Shown: positions 1 to 8,626, counted from the first letter of the stretch. The stretch: 64,000 bases of DNA from Halalkalicoccus subterraneus (GCF_003697815.1 NZ_RDQG01000015.1:1-64000), one strand, 5' to 3'. The notes: generated from the sequence alone by a model not told the origin. A program made the numbers and translations.

Positions 1-87
1 GATACAGCTGTAATAGATACTCTGTATCTTGCACGCCGCTCTACCAAGATACGGAGAGATCAAGACCGATACCGGTACGTGTATTCC

Positions 88-158
88 CTGTATGTAGCGC
101 TGAGTGCCGTCTTCATTTCCCGGCTAGAATGGATGAAGCACCTGGTACGTAGGACTGC
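88..158 (+). repeat. RepA copy 1 (70-bp imperfect palindrome)
   Basis: This is one of about ten full copies in the window. The left part is CTGTATGTAGCG, then TGCCGTCTTCATTTCC, a short loop, GGATGAAGCACC and the right part GGTACGTAGGACTGC. The left half can pair with the right half (GGTGC..TTCAT..CC against GGATGAAGCACC, and CTG-TAYGTA against TACGTAGCAG). It lies between genes. Confidence 0.85.
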
Positions 159-203
159 TTATTGACCAAAGAATATATGACACCATTAAAATAATAATTT
201 CCT

Positions 204-473
204 ATGCATTCGTCTCGATTCGTCACCCTCTGTTTCATTTATAGTGGTGTGCTGTTAGTGGTAATGCAGGTGGGGATATACAGCCCTGACCTGACAGTGG
301 CTACCATCGGGAACGCCGGTGCCGGTCTCTGTATCTTGTTTTTGGGAGTGTATAGACTGTATTCGGAAGAAGAAGAGAAGATACCTGAAGAGTATGGCCT
401 ATTTACCTATGTAGTGACAGCTCTCGCAGTTCTGATTACGCTCTTGTTTCTGACTAGCCTATCGCTATTCTGA
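204..473 (+). CDS. Small membrane protein, about 3 TM
   Basis: An 89-residue protein of unknown function. Hydrophobic segments lie at about residues 7-25, 31-51 and 68-88, with an acidic EEEEKIPEE loop between the last two, so it is an integral membrane protein. It starts 46 bases after RepA copy 1, with an AT-rich promoter-like stretch between. No catalytic motif is visible and I do not recognise the family. It is the first of a series of similarly sized membrane proteins bounded by RepA copies. Confidence 0.7.
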   Translation: MHSSRFVTLCFIYSGVLLVVMQVGIYSPDLTVATIGNAGAGLCILFLGVYRLYSEEEEKIPEEYGLFTYVVTALAVLITLLFLTSLSLF

Positions 474-541
474 CAGTGAAGACTGTTGTAGAGTCAACTA
501 ATAACCGGTACTGAACGGCAACTACACGTGCTTACTTATCA

Positions 542-709
542 TTAACGCCAGACAAAGAAAGCCGAGATAGCCAAACCGAACCCAATTCCTACCCCACTTA
601 TAATAGACTGTCGAAGCGGGACATCTGATATGACCTGAGTAATGAGAAGCGTTATTGAAATCCCAACAACAAAATACAGGGATGCTCTCTTAACGTTCTC
701 TCTATCCAT
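542..709 (-). CDS. Small membrane protein, 2 TM
   Basis: From the ATG at 709 this encodes 55 residues beginning MDRENVKRASLYF. An upstream in-frame ATG at 745 would add 12 residues. Two hydrophobic helices (about 10-28 and 34-54) fill almost the whole protein, which ends in FFVWR. It converges on the preceding gene, with 68 bases between the two stops. Function and family are unknown. It resembles the other one-gene units of this array in size and composition. Confidence 0.6.
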   Translation of the reverse strand: MDRENVKRASLYFVVGISITLLITQVISDVPLRQSIISGVGIGFGLAISAFFVWR

Positions 710-956
710 CTCAAATAACATATTGGGGTTCGGCCATATTATCATTTGGATTCAGTGTGCATGTCTGTGGTACGGGGTGATCTGTGCTTCACCTGTACTT
801 ACCGAAGGTAGTCACCACATCGAGGCGGGTTCTCACCATCTGGTTTGGAGTGAAACAACCGCTCAGTAGGTGTGCGAACTGAGTAATAAACAGCTATTGT
901 ACAAGCGGGAGAACTCCAGTCCCCCCAGTATTAGTGGATGGTCGTCTATTGCGAAT

Positions 957-1258
957 ATGATGGACGACAACCCTCAAATCACGGAACTGGACAACGAGAC
1001 GGTAGAACACTTGTTCAGAGAGCCAGACAGACCACATACTATACGCATCTCGTTGAGTTTCTCTCGAAAAGGTTGGGAGAGAAAATTCCAAAGAACCATA
1101 CACAGGCATTTGAGCGGGAGGATGGGCATCAGGTGATAGCCATTACTGATAGTACAGATCAAGCCAGTCTCCCACGTGTTGGTATCACATTTGTCTTTGA
1201 CGGAGAGGACGTGACCCACGCAGTTGCTGAAGTGAATTATAATGCTGAAATCAAATAA
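957..1258 (+). pseudogene. Frameshifted small acidic protein
   Basis: Reading from the ATG at 957 gives MMDDNPQITELDNETVEHLF, an acidic soluble start. From about 1035 the coding character moves to another frame (HLVEFLSKRLGEKIP onward) and ends at 1258. The two halves together would give about 100 residues, so a one-base shift near 1035-1045 probably broke the gene. No family is recognised. An alternative is one intact gene in the second frame with a non-ATG start. Confidence 0.4.
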
Positions 1259-1394
1259 AAAACAGAAACTGATTTATCCAGACGAATTCACACCTGACTC
1301 CGGAACAGTGTCTGAAAACTCAAGCACTATTAACACCCGTAAGTTCGAGAAGGTGACTGTCCACGAAATCGAATATCAGTGATCTCTACTTCAT

Positions 1395-1464
1395 CTGTAT
1401 GTAGTGGTTGTGCTGTCTTCATTTCCCGGTCAGAATGGATGAAGCGCCTGGTACGTAGCAGTGC
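1395..1464 (+). repeat. RepA copy 2
   Basis: Same architecture as the copy at 88: CTGTATGTAGTGG, TGTCTTCATTTCCC, GGATGAAGCGCC, then GGTACGTAGCAGTGC. The right end is the CAGTGC variant rather than GACTGC. It precedes the gene at 1514. Confidence 0.85.
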
Positions 1465-1513
1465 AAATCTAACGAACCATCAACGTTTTACATTTACTTA
1501 GGAATCTACAAAT

Positions 1514-1882
1514 ATGAATAGAAACAGAAATCTCCTGGTAGCCGTCATCTGTGGTCTACTAGTGGGTCTCGGCGTATACTGGTTTCTCGTCCCTGACTGG
1601 TTCGTTGCGGCGGGGATAGCGGCGATTTACAGTGGAGCGAGCTACTTCTACTTCTCATTTGATATTTCTCTCTTTAGTAGTGATATTCAGTTTGATAATC
1701 GAGTAGACAGATTCGGCTATGCTATTGGCCTGTTCGGTTTATCTGTGAGCGCAGTGGCGCTCGCACAGTACTACGGGCAACAAGGCACTACAACGCTTCC
1801 ATTTGTTATTTTGTTTATCGGAGTGATCGCATTTCTACTATTCATTTCGAAAGCCCAACAACAGACTGAATATAGCCACTGA
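1514..1882 (+). CDS. Membrane protein, about 4 TM
   Basis: A 122-residue hydrophobic protein with four likely membrane helices (about 7-24, 30-47, 69-88 and 96-113) and a short polar tail ending TEYSH. The ATG at 1514 lies 50 bases after RepA copy 2, downstream of an AT-rich stretch. It converges on the gene ending at 1915. The family is not recognised and no catalytic residues stand out. Confidence 0.7.
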   Translation: MNRNRNLLVAVICGLLVGLGVYWFLVPDWFVAAGIAAIYSGASYFYFSFDISLFSSDIQFDNRVDRFGYAIGLFGLSVSAVALAQYYGQQGTTTLPFVILFIGVIAFLLFISKAQQQTEYSH

Positions 1883-1914
1883 TACACCCGATTAAGCATG
1901 GTCAATAGGATATC

Positions 1915-2184
1915 TTACTGAGTATACTGAGTAGCAAAGTAATAGAGTGGGACGAAGCCTGGGACCATGAAGGGATACACGATGGGTCCAGTAATAGCTG
2001 ACTCCGTTCTGGCTATCCCGACAATTCCCACCATCGTGACAATAAAGTATCCAACACACGCCGCAAGAATGCCGTTCACCAGTCCGAAAAACCAGAAAAC
2101 GGCTGCGAGAGCAAGTATACCAATCTGCCCCCATGCCCCGAAACAAGATAACGTGGTAGGTTCAACGTTCATGCTTGTATTCAT
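1915..2184 (-). CDS. Small membrane protein, 2-3 TM
   Basis: An 89-residue protein. Hydrophobic stretches cover roughly residues 20-40, 42-60 and 66-82, and glycine is frequent within the helices. The start at 2184 is the first ATG; a second ATG four codons on is possible. It shares a RepA-bounded unit (1464-2221) with the convergent gene at 1514. Unknown function. Confidence 0.65.
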   Translation of the reverse strand: MNTSMNVEPTTLSCFGAWGQIGILALAAVFWFFGLVNGILAACVGYFIVTMVGIVGIARTESAITGPIVYPFMVPGFVPLYYFATQYTQ

Positions 2185-2220
2185 TATCTACGGCGATGGT
2201 TACTGTTCCGGATTTATCAC

Positions 2221-2291
2221 ATGTACGCAGTGATTGGTGCCATCTTCATTTCCTAGTCAGGATAGATGAAGTACCTATTACGTAGGACTGC
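2221..2291 (+). repeat. RepA copy 3
   Basis: A slightly diverged copy: ATGTACGCAGTGATTGGTGC, CATCTTCATTTCC, GATAGATGAAGTACC, then TATTACGTAGGACTGC. The central stem and the TACGTAG right end are kept. Confidence 0.8.
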
Positions 2292-2370
2292 ATACTGAAC
2301 ACGGAATTCTGGTCGGAGCTACCTGCAAAGAAGAACACTGATTCGCTCTGTAGACCTTTTCCTGAATGAA

Positions 2371-2676
2371 TCATCCAGACGTGATGAACCCCATTGAAAA
2401 GACAATAACGATCATAATAAGCGCGCTTCCCCCAAGCACTTGACCGATTCGCAGATATCGTTGAGTATTCTGATATACTCTTCCAGTAATAACACCAAAA
2501 GAGATGATAAGAATACCTAGGCAAACTGCAGTCACTAAACTAATCCACAGGACGATCTGTATATCTTGGAGATTCGGATCTAAGAACCAATGAATATACA
2601 AGGTGTGAATAGCCCAGACTACGGCAAATATCCCTGCTGCTACTTCCCACTTTGAGCGAGGATTGAACCAAGTCAT
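2371..2676 (-). CDS. Small membrane protein, 3 TM
   Basis: A 101-residue protein with helices at about 12-32, 41-63 and 79-98 and a basic loop (GRVYQNTQRYLR) between the second and third. It starts with MTWFNPRSKWE. The AT-rich sequence upstream of 2676 fits a haloarchaeal promoter. Unknown function. It is one of two genes in the unit between RepA copies 3 and 4. Confidence 0.65.
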   Translation of the reverse strand: MTWFNPRSKWEVAAGIFAVVWAIHTLYIHWFLDPNLQDIQIVLWISLVTAVCLGILIISFGVITGRVYQNTQRYLRIGQVLGGSALIMIVIVFSMGFITSG

Positions 2677-3019
2677 ACTAGAAACTACTTTTTACAAGCA
2701 AAAAATATTTCGTACAAAGCTCTATTGTACCTCCTTCAAGAGTTCGGAAACCGGAGAACCAACAAGAATCTCCTAATCAAAACACTACAACCTCCGAGCG
2801 CCCTCGTCACTACTGGTAACGGCTACTACACACTACTCCTCAGTATCATCGTCATTCTCTTCGTCCGCAGACTGTATCTACTACCGATCGGCACTCCAGT
2901 ATCTTTCCGACGACCTCACACGAAACGGCTGGTAAATGGTTCGTGCGTAGTTATTAGAACCATCATCGTCTAGCTCTGCGAAATCTATATGTCTTCTTAG
3001 GAGACACATTGAATCGAAT

Positions 3020-3445
3020 ATGGTCTTGCCTCCCCCTATTCGCATTCTCCCTACAGCATGGCGATTCGCGCTCATTGGTGCTTTAGCCTCGCTACCTGTC
3101 ACTGTCGTTCTAAACTGGCTGCCGAACTCAGAGGCGACCCCCGGTGGTGGTATCATGATAGTCGGGGCATTCATCGCTGGGGCCATTGCCACGATCTGCT
3201 CAACAGATCCGGATGCTGCCGGACTCCGTGCTGGTTTTCTTGCTGGCGTCCTTGAATTGCTCACGTTCATCGTATCAGTAGGCACGCCGGCGGCATGGTC
3301 GCTGTCCAGAGTCGTCTTCTTCGTCTTCGCCAGTGGGGTAGTCATATGCGTCGCCCCATTGTTCGGACGAGGATCCGGTCGTGTCGGTGGTTGGGTGGCA
3401 GATAGTGTTGTCTCACGATGGCAGGCCAGCCCGAACGCGTCGTAA
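3020..3445 (+). CDS. DUF5518-type membrane protein
   Basis: A 141-residue protein with the pattern I associate with haloarchaeal DUF5518 proteins: WRFALIGALASLPVTVVLNW near residues 14-33, a GGGIMIVGAFIAGAIA helix, then AAGLRAGFLAGVLELLTF and a last helix ending CVAPLFGRGSGRVGGW. Four membrane helices are likely. The biochemical role of the family is unknown to me. The GC content is higher than in neighbouring small genes, which suggests a separate origin. The unit ends at RepA copy 4. Confidence 0.75.
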   Translation: MVLPPPIRILPTAWRFALIGALASLPVTVVLNWLPNSEATPGGGIMIVGAFIAGAIATICSTDPDAAGLRAGFLAGVLELLTFIVSVGTPAAWSLSRVVFFVFASGVVICVAPLFGRGSGRVGGWVADSVVSRWQASPNAS

Positions 3446-3475
3446 TATTTCTCCGATAAATATTAGACAGATTGC

Positions 3476-3546
3476 CTGTATAGGGCGGTTAGGTCCGTCT
3501 TCATTTCTCGGCTCGACTGGATAAAACGCCTGTTACGTAGGACTAC
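3476..3546 (+). repeat. RepA copy 4
   Basis: A diverged copy: CTGTATAGGGCGGTTAGGTC, CGTCTTCATTTCTCGG, CTGGATAAAACGCC, then TGTTACGTAGGACTAC. It starts 31 bases after the stop of the DUF5518 gene. Confidence 0.75.
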
Positions 3547-3597
3547 GTATTCATCAGTCGTTTAAGATTAATAAAGAAGGGGACCAAAGATGTACAT

Positions 3598-3873
3598 ATG
3601 CCCTCAAAGAAGACAATCGGTATCGCACCACTGGTGACAGGGATTTTTCTTGCGAGTCAATCGTTTGGCCAGATCCTCGACACAGGCCTCTCGTTGTGGG
3701 CGGGCATTAGTTTCACCGGCGGGTTCAGCGCGATACTCGTAGGAGCTGGGATTCTCTTGCAGTGGGGAGGATTCGACACTGAATCTGAAGAGACATCCGG
3801 CCGTTTGACGACGATGCTTCTTGGGATTGCATTGGTCAGCTTCGTCGTTGGGGCTGCTGTGGCTATCATATAG
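3598..3873 (+). CDS. Small membrane protein, paralog of 17199-17402
   Basis: A 91-residue protein with three likely helices (about 6-24, 34-56 and 70-90). It aligns along its first two thirds with the product at 17199: KKTIGIAPLVTGIFLASQS against KKGIAIAPLIFGIIFIGQS, and a shared SAILVGAGI/SAVLVGVGI segment. This is the only gene in a 355-bp interval between RepA copies 4 and 5, so it is the clearest one-gene cassette. Unknown function. Confidence 0.7.
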   Translation: MPSKKTIGIAPLVTGIFLASQSFGQILDTGLSLWAGISFTGGFSAILVGAGILLQWGGFDTESEETSGRLTTMLLGIALVSFVVGAAVAII

Positions 3874-3901
3874 TTAGTTTCTCGTCCGAGAGATCTATCC
3901 T

Positions 3902-3970
3902 CTGTATGTAGCGAGGTGCTGTTTTCAATTCCTGGATAGAATGGATGAAGCACCTGTTACGTAGCAGTCC
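3902..3970 (+). repeat. RepA copy 5
   Basis: CTGTATGTAGCGAGGTGCTG, TTTTCAATTCC, GGATGAAGCACC, then TGTTACGTAGCAGTCC. It begins 28 bases after the stop of the preceding gene and ends 9 bases before the GTG start of the next. Confidence 0.85.
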
Positions 3971-3979
3971 GAATATATT

Positions 3980-4450
3980 GTGTCGGAATTACAGTATTCG
4001 GCACTGCAATTCTATAATGAAGAGATATCAAATCGCATAAAGAATTTTGTGAGCGGGAATTCAAGCGAAAATATGAGACACACTAAAGCTCTCTTGGCTG
4101 GTTCGATCCTTGGGTTTTGTCCGGTGGCCATTCTCTATACCGGCGGATTTTGGGATCCACTTCTCTCAGTATTTATTTGGGCGTCGTTCTCAACCATCGG
4201 TTATCTTCTCGTTCGTCGCAAGGATGAGATACAAAATTCAAACCCCTGGTGGAGCGTGCTCCACGTGTTTCTTGTCGTGGGAGGGGCATTTCTCGGGGCT
4301 CATACAGAGCTCCCATATCCAGAAGATCTTGCGATCGCCCTCTCGTTTCTCATTCTCGGGGTTGGGTGGGCAAGTATGCTGATTGGAATTCAAATGAGGC
4401 ATGAAATGAGTGAAACAAGAACGGAATCATCCACGCTAACAGCAGACTAG
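3980..4450 (+). CDS. Membrane protein, about 4 TM
   Basis: A 156-residue reading from GTG at 3980 (MSELQYSALQFY). An internal ATG at 4073 (MRHTKALLAGSILGF) would give a 125-residue form starting right at the first helix. Four hydrophobic segments follow (about 37-56, 62-78, 92-112 and 118-136 in the long form), with a polar tail rich in E, T and S. Family not recognised. It shares a unit with the convergent gene ending at 4543. Confidence 0.65.
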   Translation: MSELQYSALQFYNEEISNRIKNFVSGNSSENMRHTKALLAGSILGFCPVAILYTGGFWDPLLSVFIWASFSTIGYLLVRRKDEIQNSNPWWSVLHVFLVVGGAFLGAHTELPYPEDLAIALSFLILGVGWASMLIGIQMRHEMSETRTESSTLTAD

Positions 4451-4542
4451 GTCAAAGATATCGTACTGGTCACGGAAATTGAAATTGAAATTGTGAGTAG
4501 GGTGGTAGAGAAACCAGGAATTAATTAACCAAGTCCACTAGG

Positions 4543-4935
4543 CTACTGACTCTGAGCTGTGGTATCGAAGAACGACACGAGGAGTTTGAGAAAAATCAAA
4601 GCAGCGAGAGTAAGGAGCCCACCGGTTGCGAAGCTGTAGAGCGGTGTACGGACAAATGCGAATATCACCGTTATTGTCCCTATCACTGCTGCGAACGCGA
4701 TGATCGTGGTTAAACGGCCTGCTACTCCAATGCTTTTGAACCATGTTCCGATTCGTTGTCCACTATCTGAGGCTGCGCCGGGACCAGTTGCTAGCCCGAA
4801 TGCCGCGGAGCCACCAATGAACCACAACCATGAAATTTTGTCGTCAGCCGCGAGATTGAAGAGTGCTTCCGCGCCAATTGATACCGCTAGCGCAATTTCC
4901 CATCGACTCGGTTTCGTGCTGAGTGACCATGACAT
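4543..4935 (-). CDS. Membrane protein, 4 TM
   Basis: A 130-residue protein starting MSWSLSTKPSRWEIALAVS, with four hydrophobic segments. A polar cytoplasmic-type loop, AASDSGQRIGTWFKSIGVAG, separates the first pair from the second. A TATA-like AT-rich stretch lies upstream of 4935. Unknown function. It is bounded downstream by a convergent gene and upstream by RepA copy 6. Confidence 0.65.
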   Translation of the reverse strand: MSWSLSTKPSRWEIALAVSIGAEALFNLAADDKISWLWFIGGSAAFGLATGPGAASDSGQRIGTWFKSIGVAGRLTTIIAFAAVIGTITVIFAFVRTPLYSFATGGLLTLAALIFLKLLVSFFDTTAQSQ

Positions 4936-5040
4936 ACTGTGGCTATTTCTCTATATTTCAGAAATTATATTAAAGAATTTTGTGTGTTACAGCCCCTATC
5001 AGGCAAATAATCAGAGTACGAGACCCGATACATGCAGGGT

Positions 5041-5111
5041 CTGTATGTAGTGGTTGGGTCCATCTTCATTTCCCAACTGGAATGGATGAAGCACCTGGTA
5101 CGTAGGACTGC
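5041..5111 (+). repeat. RepA copy 6
   Basis: CTGTATGTAGTGGTTGGGTC, CATCTTCATTTCCC, GGATGAAGCACC, then TGGTACGTAGGACTGC. A near-consensus copy. Confidence 0.88.
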
Positions 5112-5220
5112 GAGTCTAACGCAGTGATCTGAGCCGATTCCAGCCTGCAATCAGGGGAAGAATTGCTTATAGGGCAAGATGAGGCCTCTTGTCAATCGTA
5201 GCGGGGTTTATGTTTGTAAC

Positions 5221-5436
5221 CTATCTCAGTGAGTCGTCCCCTGGCTGAGAGTGAGTTCTACTCCACCACGCACCGAAGTAGAGTACTGCAACGACTCCCC
5301 ATCCGGCTGCAATGAGTGTGTTACCCTCAATTAGAGCCACCAAAATGAGAAGTATAGAACCAAGCAACCATCCAAGATGAAATCGGCGTCCAGGTAAGTC
5401 CATAGGTAGAACCGTTTCGTATTGCTCATAGTTCAC
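5221..5436 (-). CDS. Small membrane protein, 2 TM
   Basis: A 71-residue protein with two adjacent helices (about 22-38 and 40-56) and a polar tail SRTHSQPGDDSLR. It begins MNYEQYETVLPMDLPGRR. It is the only gene in the 370-bp interval between RepA copies 6 and 7, so it is another single-gene unit, here in inverse orientation relative to the repeats. Unknown function. Confidence 0.6.
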   Translation of the reverse strand: MNYEQYETVLPMDLPGRRFHLGWLLGSILLILVALIEGNTLIAAGWGVVAVLYFGAWWSRTHSQPGDDSLR

Positions 5437-5482
5437 ATTTCAGTTACTATAACCGTGGTGTTGTTTCTAATCAATATACGCT

Positions 5483-5551
5483 CTGTATGTAGCGGTTAGT
5501 GCCGTATTCATTTCCAGACAGGATGGATGAAGCACCTGGTACGTAGCAGTG
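5483..5551 (+). repeat. RepA copy 7
   Basis: CTGTATGTAGCGGTTAGTGC, CGTATTCATTTCC, GGATGGATGAAGCACC, then TGGTACGTAGCAGTGG. Near-consensus. Confidence 0.88.
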
Positions 5552-5638
5552 GGAATCTATTGAATACGTGGCCGACAAATCTCGGAACAGAGGCTATATT
5601 TTGAAAATAGTTATAGTAGAATGATTAAATGAAAATAT

Positions 5639-5896
5639 ATGGCTACTGAATCAGACCCCGCACCGATTAGCGTCCAAAATATACTCCAAGAAGGAGGCCG
5701 AATCGCCCTAATCTTCCTATTCTGGGGCATACTCGCTGCGGTCGCACGCTACGGTATCGCGAACATTGGACTTGCCCGCCCTGGAAATTTCTTCTTCGAG
5801 GTGGGCTATCATCTCGCTCTCTTATTCGTGCTCACGGGGTTCACCAGTACTCTCATCTATGCCATCGCTCGCGGTATCCAACTCTCACGTCACTAA
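5639..5896 (+). CDS. Small membrane protein, 2 TM
   Basis: An 85-residue protein with an 18-residue polar head (ATESDPAPISVQNILQE), then two helices at about 22-42 and 55-78. The ATG at 5639 follows a strongly AT-rich stretch. It is the only gene between RepA copy 7 and the degenerate copy at 5929. Unknown function. Confidence 0.65.
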   Translation: MATESDPAPISVQNILQEGGRIALIFLFWGILAAVARYGIANIGLARPGNFFFEVGYHLALLFVLTGFTSTLIYAIARGIQLSRH

Positions 5897-5928
5897 TCGG
5901 CGTTTTCATCCTATCGATGGATACACGC

Positions 5929-5970
5929 TCTATATATAGTGACCTCCTGTTTCCAGTTCTGTATTTGATC
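5929..5970 (+). repeat. Degenerate RepA left half
   Basis: CTCTATATATAGTGACCTCC followed by TGTTTCCAGTTCTG resembles the left arm of RepA, but the right arm (GGATGAAGCACC with TACGTAG) is not recognisable. It occupies the expected place after a single-gene unit. Confidence 0.4.
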
Positions 5971-6063
5971 CGTTCTTGAACGGTTGTATTTCTTCGAACT
6001 TATGTGATTGTATGTCGCTCTCAAACAACAGAGAAAAAGGTACAGTAGTTCTCAAACCCAATA

Positions 6064-6825
6064 ATGAGGTCCCGTACAACGGATCTGACTCTCCAGAACT
6101 CTGCTAGCACGCTTGTGACCGTCCTCCTCATCGCAATTGGGGGGTTCCTTCTCGGCGCAGTACTAACCTCTGTTGGCACCGGTATTCTCAGTATCTTCGG
6201 GGTTAACGTGCTCGAACAACCGAGCCTACGGATCGTCATCAGTGCTCTTGCACTCCAAGGTCTTGGCTTTGGTTCGGTCGCAGTATTCTACCTACTAACC
6301 CACAACAAGGGGGTCGATTTTCTCATGCTATCGATGCCCGACTTCCGGGACTTACTTGCGATCGTCGGTGGAGTAGTCTCGTTGTTCGTTGTGCTAGTCG
6401 GAGTTTATCTCGTCCAGACGACGTTTGGTATTCAGTCAGCTGATCACGGTCTTGTTAAACGTGGCATGCAGAGTCCTGAAATCCTCCTCATACTCGTTCC
6501 ATTGTCGATTCTACTTGTCGGCCCTGGTGAGGAGCTCCTCTTTCGTGGTGTTATTCAGCAGTTACTCCGATTCCGTTTTGGAGCTATTATTGGTATCACT
6601 ATCGCAAGTGTGATCTTTTCAGTCGCTCATGTCGGATCACTCAGTGGCGAAGGACTAATCCCGTCGCTCGTTACCTATTTTCTTTTGAGTGTTATTCTTG
6701 GAGTGAGCTACGAGTATAGCGAAAACCTCATTGTCCCCTCACTGATCCATGGGTTATTCAATGCGGCTCAATTCCTTATCGTCTACGTGAGGGCAACGGG
6801 CAATCTTCCAATAAGTGTCATCTGA
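6064..6825 (+). CDS. CPBP (CAAX/ABI) intramembrane protease-like protein
   Basis: A 253-residue multi-pass membrane protein of the CPBP (CAAX prenyl protease 2 / ABI) family. All three family motifs are present: EExxxR as GPGEELLFRG (E156, E157, R161), FxxxH as FSVAH (F185-H189) and HxxxN as HGLFN (H229-N233), which together form the glutamate/histidine catalytic site inside the membrane. About seven helices are likely. In bacteria such proteins process prenylated proteins or bacteriocins, or give bacteriocin immunity; the substrate here is unknown. Its C-terminal end closely matches the fragment at 13802-13894. Confidence 0.9.
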   Translation: MRSRTTDLTLQNSASTLVTVLLIAIGGFLLGAVLTSVGTGILSIFGVNVLEQPSLRIVISALALQGLGFGSVAVFYLLTHNKGVDFLMLSMPDFRDLLAIVGGVVSLFVVLVGVYLVQTTFGIQSADHGLVKRGMQSPEILLILVPLSILLVGPGEELLFRGVIQQLLRFRFGAIIGITIASVIFSVAHVGSLSGEGLIPSLVTYFLLSVILGVSYEYSENLIVPSLIHGLFNAAQFLIVYVRATGNLPISVI

Positions 6826-7055
6826 AACAGTATAGTCGGTGCGCCACAGGATTTTTCGAACGTTGTTCTAGCTGACTCGGCTTGCGGTAGACTGACAAAA
6901 GAGCATGTGAGTGCCCGTCCCGGTCATGACCTGGGCAACTGACTGAGTGTTAATCCAATGAGTATACGGTCTGCTGTCGCTCTCATTGCTGGTTTCCAGT
7001 GCGTACCATCGTAGACAAGCAAAAATACATATGATAATCAAACAAACCAACCACC

Positions 7056-7445
7056 ATGTCGACCCTTAGCAATCTACGGTCATTGCTGACCACCAGCCGA
7101 TCAATCGAACTCGGTCAGCTCATGGGATGGGCAAGCATCCTAATGAGTCTCTGGATAGTGCTCAACCTAACAACCGATGGAATCTGGATAGTAGGAGCAG
7201 TCTTCCCTATAGGAACTCTCGCATTTGCATTGGGTATGGCTACTAGACAAAGGGCATACATCTTCCTAACACTAATCATTATCAGCCTACTGCTCATCTG
7301 TGGAATGGTAGCACTCGACTATCCAGAAGGTTTCAGCCTTGCTCTTCTCATTATCGCTGGTGGCTTCATCAATGTGCTAGTCTTTCTTCTTGGATATACT
7401 TACCCAGATACACAATACCAGCAGACCGAAGCAGAGGAAGGCTAA
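7056..7445 (+). CDS. Membrane protein, 4 TM
   Basis: A 129-residue protein with a polar N-terminus (STLSNLRSLLTTSRSIELGQ) and four hydrophobic helices, ending in an acidic tail (QQTEAEEG). The ATG at 7056 lies about 30 bases after an AT-rich box near 7020-7035, consistent with a short or absent leader. Unknown function. It is followed by the RepB copy at 7531. Confidence 0.65.
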   Translation: MSTLSNLRSLLTTSRSIELGQLMGWASILMSLWIVLNLTTDGIWIVGAVFPIGTLAFALGMATRQRAYIFLTLIIISLLLICGMVALDYPEGFSLALLIIAGGFINVLVFLLGYTYPDTQYQQTEAEEG

Positions 7446-7530
7446 AATTCACTGGGTTAGCTTTCTATTCTATCGTCGTCATGCTGTTTTATACTACAGT
7501 GGCTTTCACCTGTCTGGCAAGGCAGACATC

Positions 7531-7662
7531 TCATGCTTGCGGTGGCACTACTGTCCTGAGCGAGCGAGGAACCCCCGTCTCGGAGCCGACCAACGGGAGG
7601 CAAGAATACGGCGTTACTTGCTCGCGAGCAAGGGTTCCGGTCGTGAGCTGTGGCACGTCTCA
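7531..7662 (+). repeat. RepB copy 1 (about 110-130 bp structured repeat)
   Basis: One of six dispersed copies. The core reads GAGGAACCCCCGTCTCGG, then CAACGGGAGGCAAGAATACG, GCGTTACTTG and AGGGTTCCGG. Outer bases GGAACCC and GGGTTCC can pair. This copy and the one at 17431 also share flanks (GGTGGCACTACTGTCC and GTGGCACGT). It is possibly a right end or guide-RNA-like part of an IS200/IS605 (TnpB-type) element; no transposase is present. Confidence 0.75.
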
Positions 7663-7712
7663 TAAGTATGACTGTATATGTGCTTTCTGCGTGGACAGTA
7701 CTATTGAGCAAC

Positions 7713-8402
7713 TCACTCCAGTTGCTTGACTACGATAGCAATGAGACTAGCCGGCAGGTTTCCTGTTATGTGTGCCGCAGTACTTGCGCAGGTTCCTAAT
7801 CGGTGACGAACGAGACCGAAAATCGAACCCAGCCCAAATAGCATCGTAATCCGGTTAAGAGAGCGATCGACGATAGCATGTTTAAGACTGAATGATAGAC
7901 TGGTGAGAACGATCCCAGTTGTCGTACCGAACCGTTCGACGAAGGCCGTCTGAATAATTCCGCGCCAAACAAATTCCTCAACGATAGGTACGATAATCCC
8001 GTTTACAACAACCAGTAAGGAAGCAGCGGTGGTTGAGGTATCCTGCGTGACTATTTCGGTATTTTCTATACTTCCAAATAGAAGACGGTCGATTTGTGTC
8101 GTTATACTTAGGGAGGCTAGCCCGGCAACACCGGCAATAATCCCACCGCCGATAGCTCGAGGCGTCCATTGGTAACCTCGGTACTCCTGCTCAAATCCCA
8201 TTTGGTTCCCAATTCGGGCGATAACCCATCCCAGTAGAGGTATTGTTGCAAGTGAGACGAGCATGTCTCCGGTGAGGTCCTCGTCGAATTTTCTTATCCG
8301 GGATACAAGGATCCGGCGCGTGATAACCTCAACTGACGTCCAGAGACCTACGCCAAGTAAGACAAGAAGAAGTGGACGGCGCTTCCCGCGGGTGTCATTC
8401 AT
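7713..8402 (-). CDS. CPBP (CAAX/ABI) intramembrane protease-like protein
   Basis: A CPBP-family membrane protein. The motifs are VEEFVWRG (EExxxR), FSLKH (FxxxH) and HITGN (HxxxN), so the catalytic set is complete. I prefer the ATG at 8402 (MNDTRGKRRPLLL, 229 residues) over the upstream ATG at 8489. A TTAATAT box sits 22-28 bases before 8402, as expected for a leaderless haloarchaeal transcript, and the longer form would overlap the divergent cysteine-rich ORF. The role could be processing of, or immunity to, that peptide; this is inference from family and position. Confidence 0.88.
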   Translation of the reverse strand: MNDTRGKRRPLLLVLLGVGLWTSVEVITRRILVSRIRKFDEDLTGDMLVSLATIPLLGWVIARIGNQMGFEQEYRGYQWTPRAIGGGIIAGVAGLASLSITTQIDRLLFGSIENTEIVTQDTSTTAASLLVVVNGIIVPIVEEFVWRGIIQTAFVERFGTTTGIVLTSLSFSLKHAIVDRSLNRITMLFGLGSIFGLVRHRLGTCASTAAHITGNLPASLIAIVVKQLE

Positions 8403-8470
8403 ATCGGCAAGAAAATTGGTTGAGATATTAACCTTTCCCTGTAGTCGATTTAGAACTCGATTGTCGAGGA

Positions 8471-8626
8471 ATGGTCGAATATAGCGCATGTGTAGGCTGT
8501 GGCGGTGCCTGTCCTGGGTATCCAGGGCCGTGTGCTGTATGCTTGTTGACGCTCTGTAGTCGTGCTTTCAATAGTTGCTGTGACGACTACGGACCGGCGT
8601 GCGTCGACTGCGCTACGACACTATGA
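8471..8626 (+). CDS. Cysteine-rich 51-residue peptide, halocin-like candidate
   Basis: A short ORF (ATG 8471, TGA 8624-8626) of 51 residues with 10 cysteines, spaced in pairs and triplets: CVGCGGAC, PGPCAVC, SCCDDYGPACVDC. Cysteine is very rare in haloarchaeal proteins. A run of ten in 40 residues recalls halocin C8-type peptides, which also carry ten cysteines and a YG near the C-terminal end; the sequence itself is not clearly the same. No separate secretion signal is visible. It is divergent from a CPBP gene (69 bases between starts) and is followed by a hairpin at 8635. It could also be the surviving end of a longer precursor gene. Confidence 0.5.
   Translation: MVEYSACVGCGGACPGYPGPCAVCLLTLCSRAFNSCCDDYGPACVDCATTL

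Noticed and set aside
2881-3345. A 154-codon minus-strand frame
   Set aside because: Antisense of the DUF5518 gene, rich in A, P, T and R with no family character.
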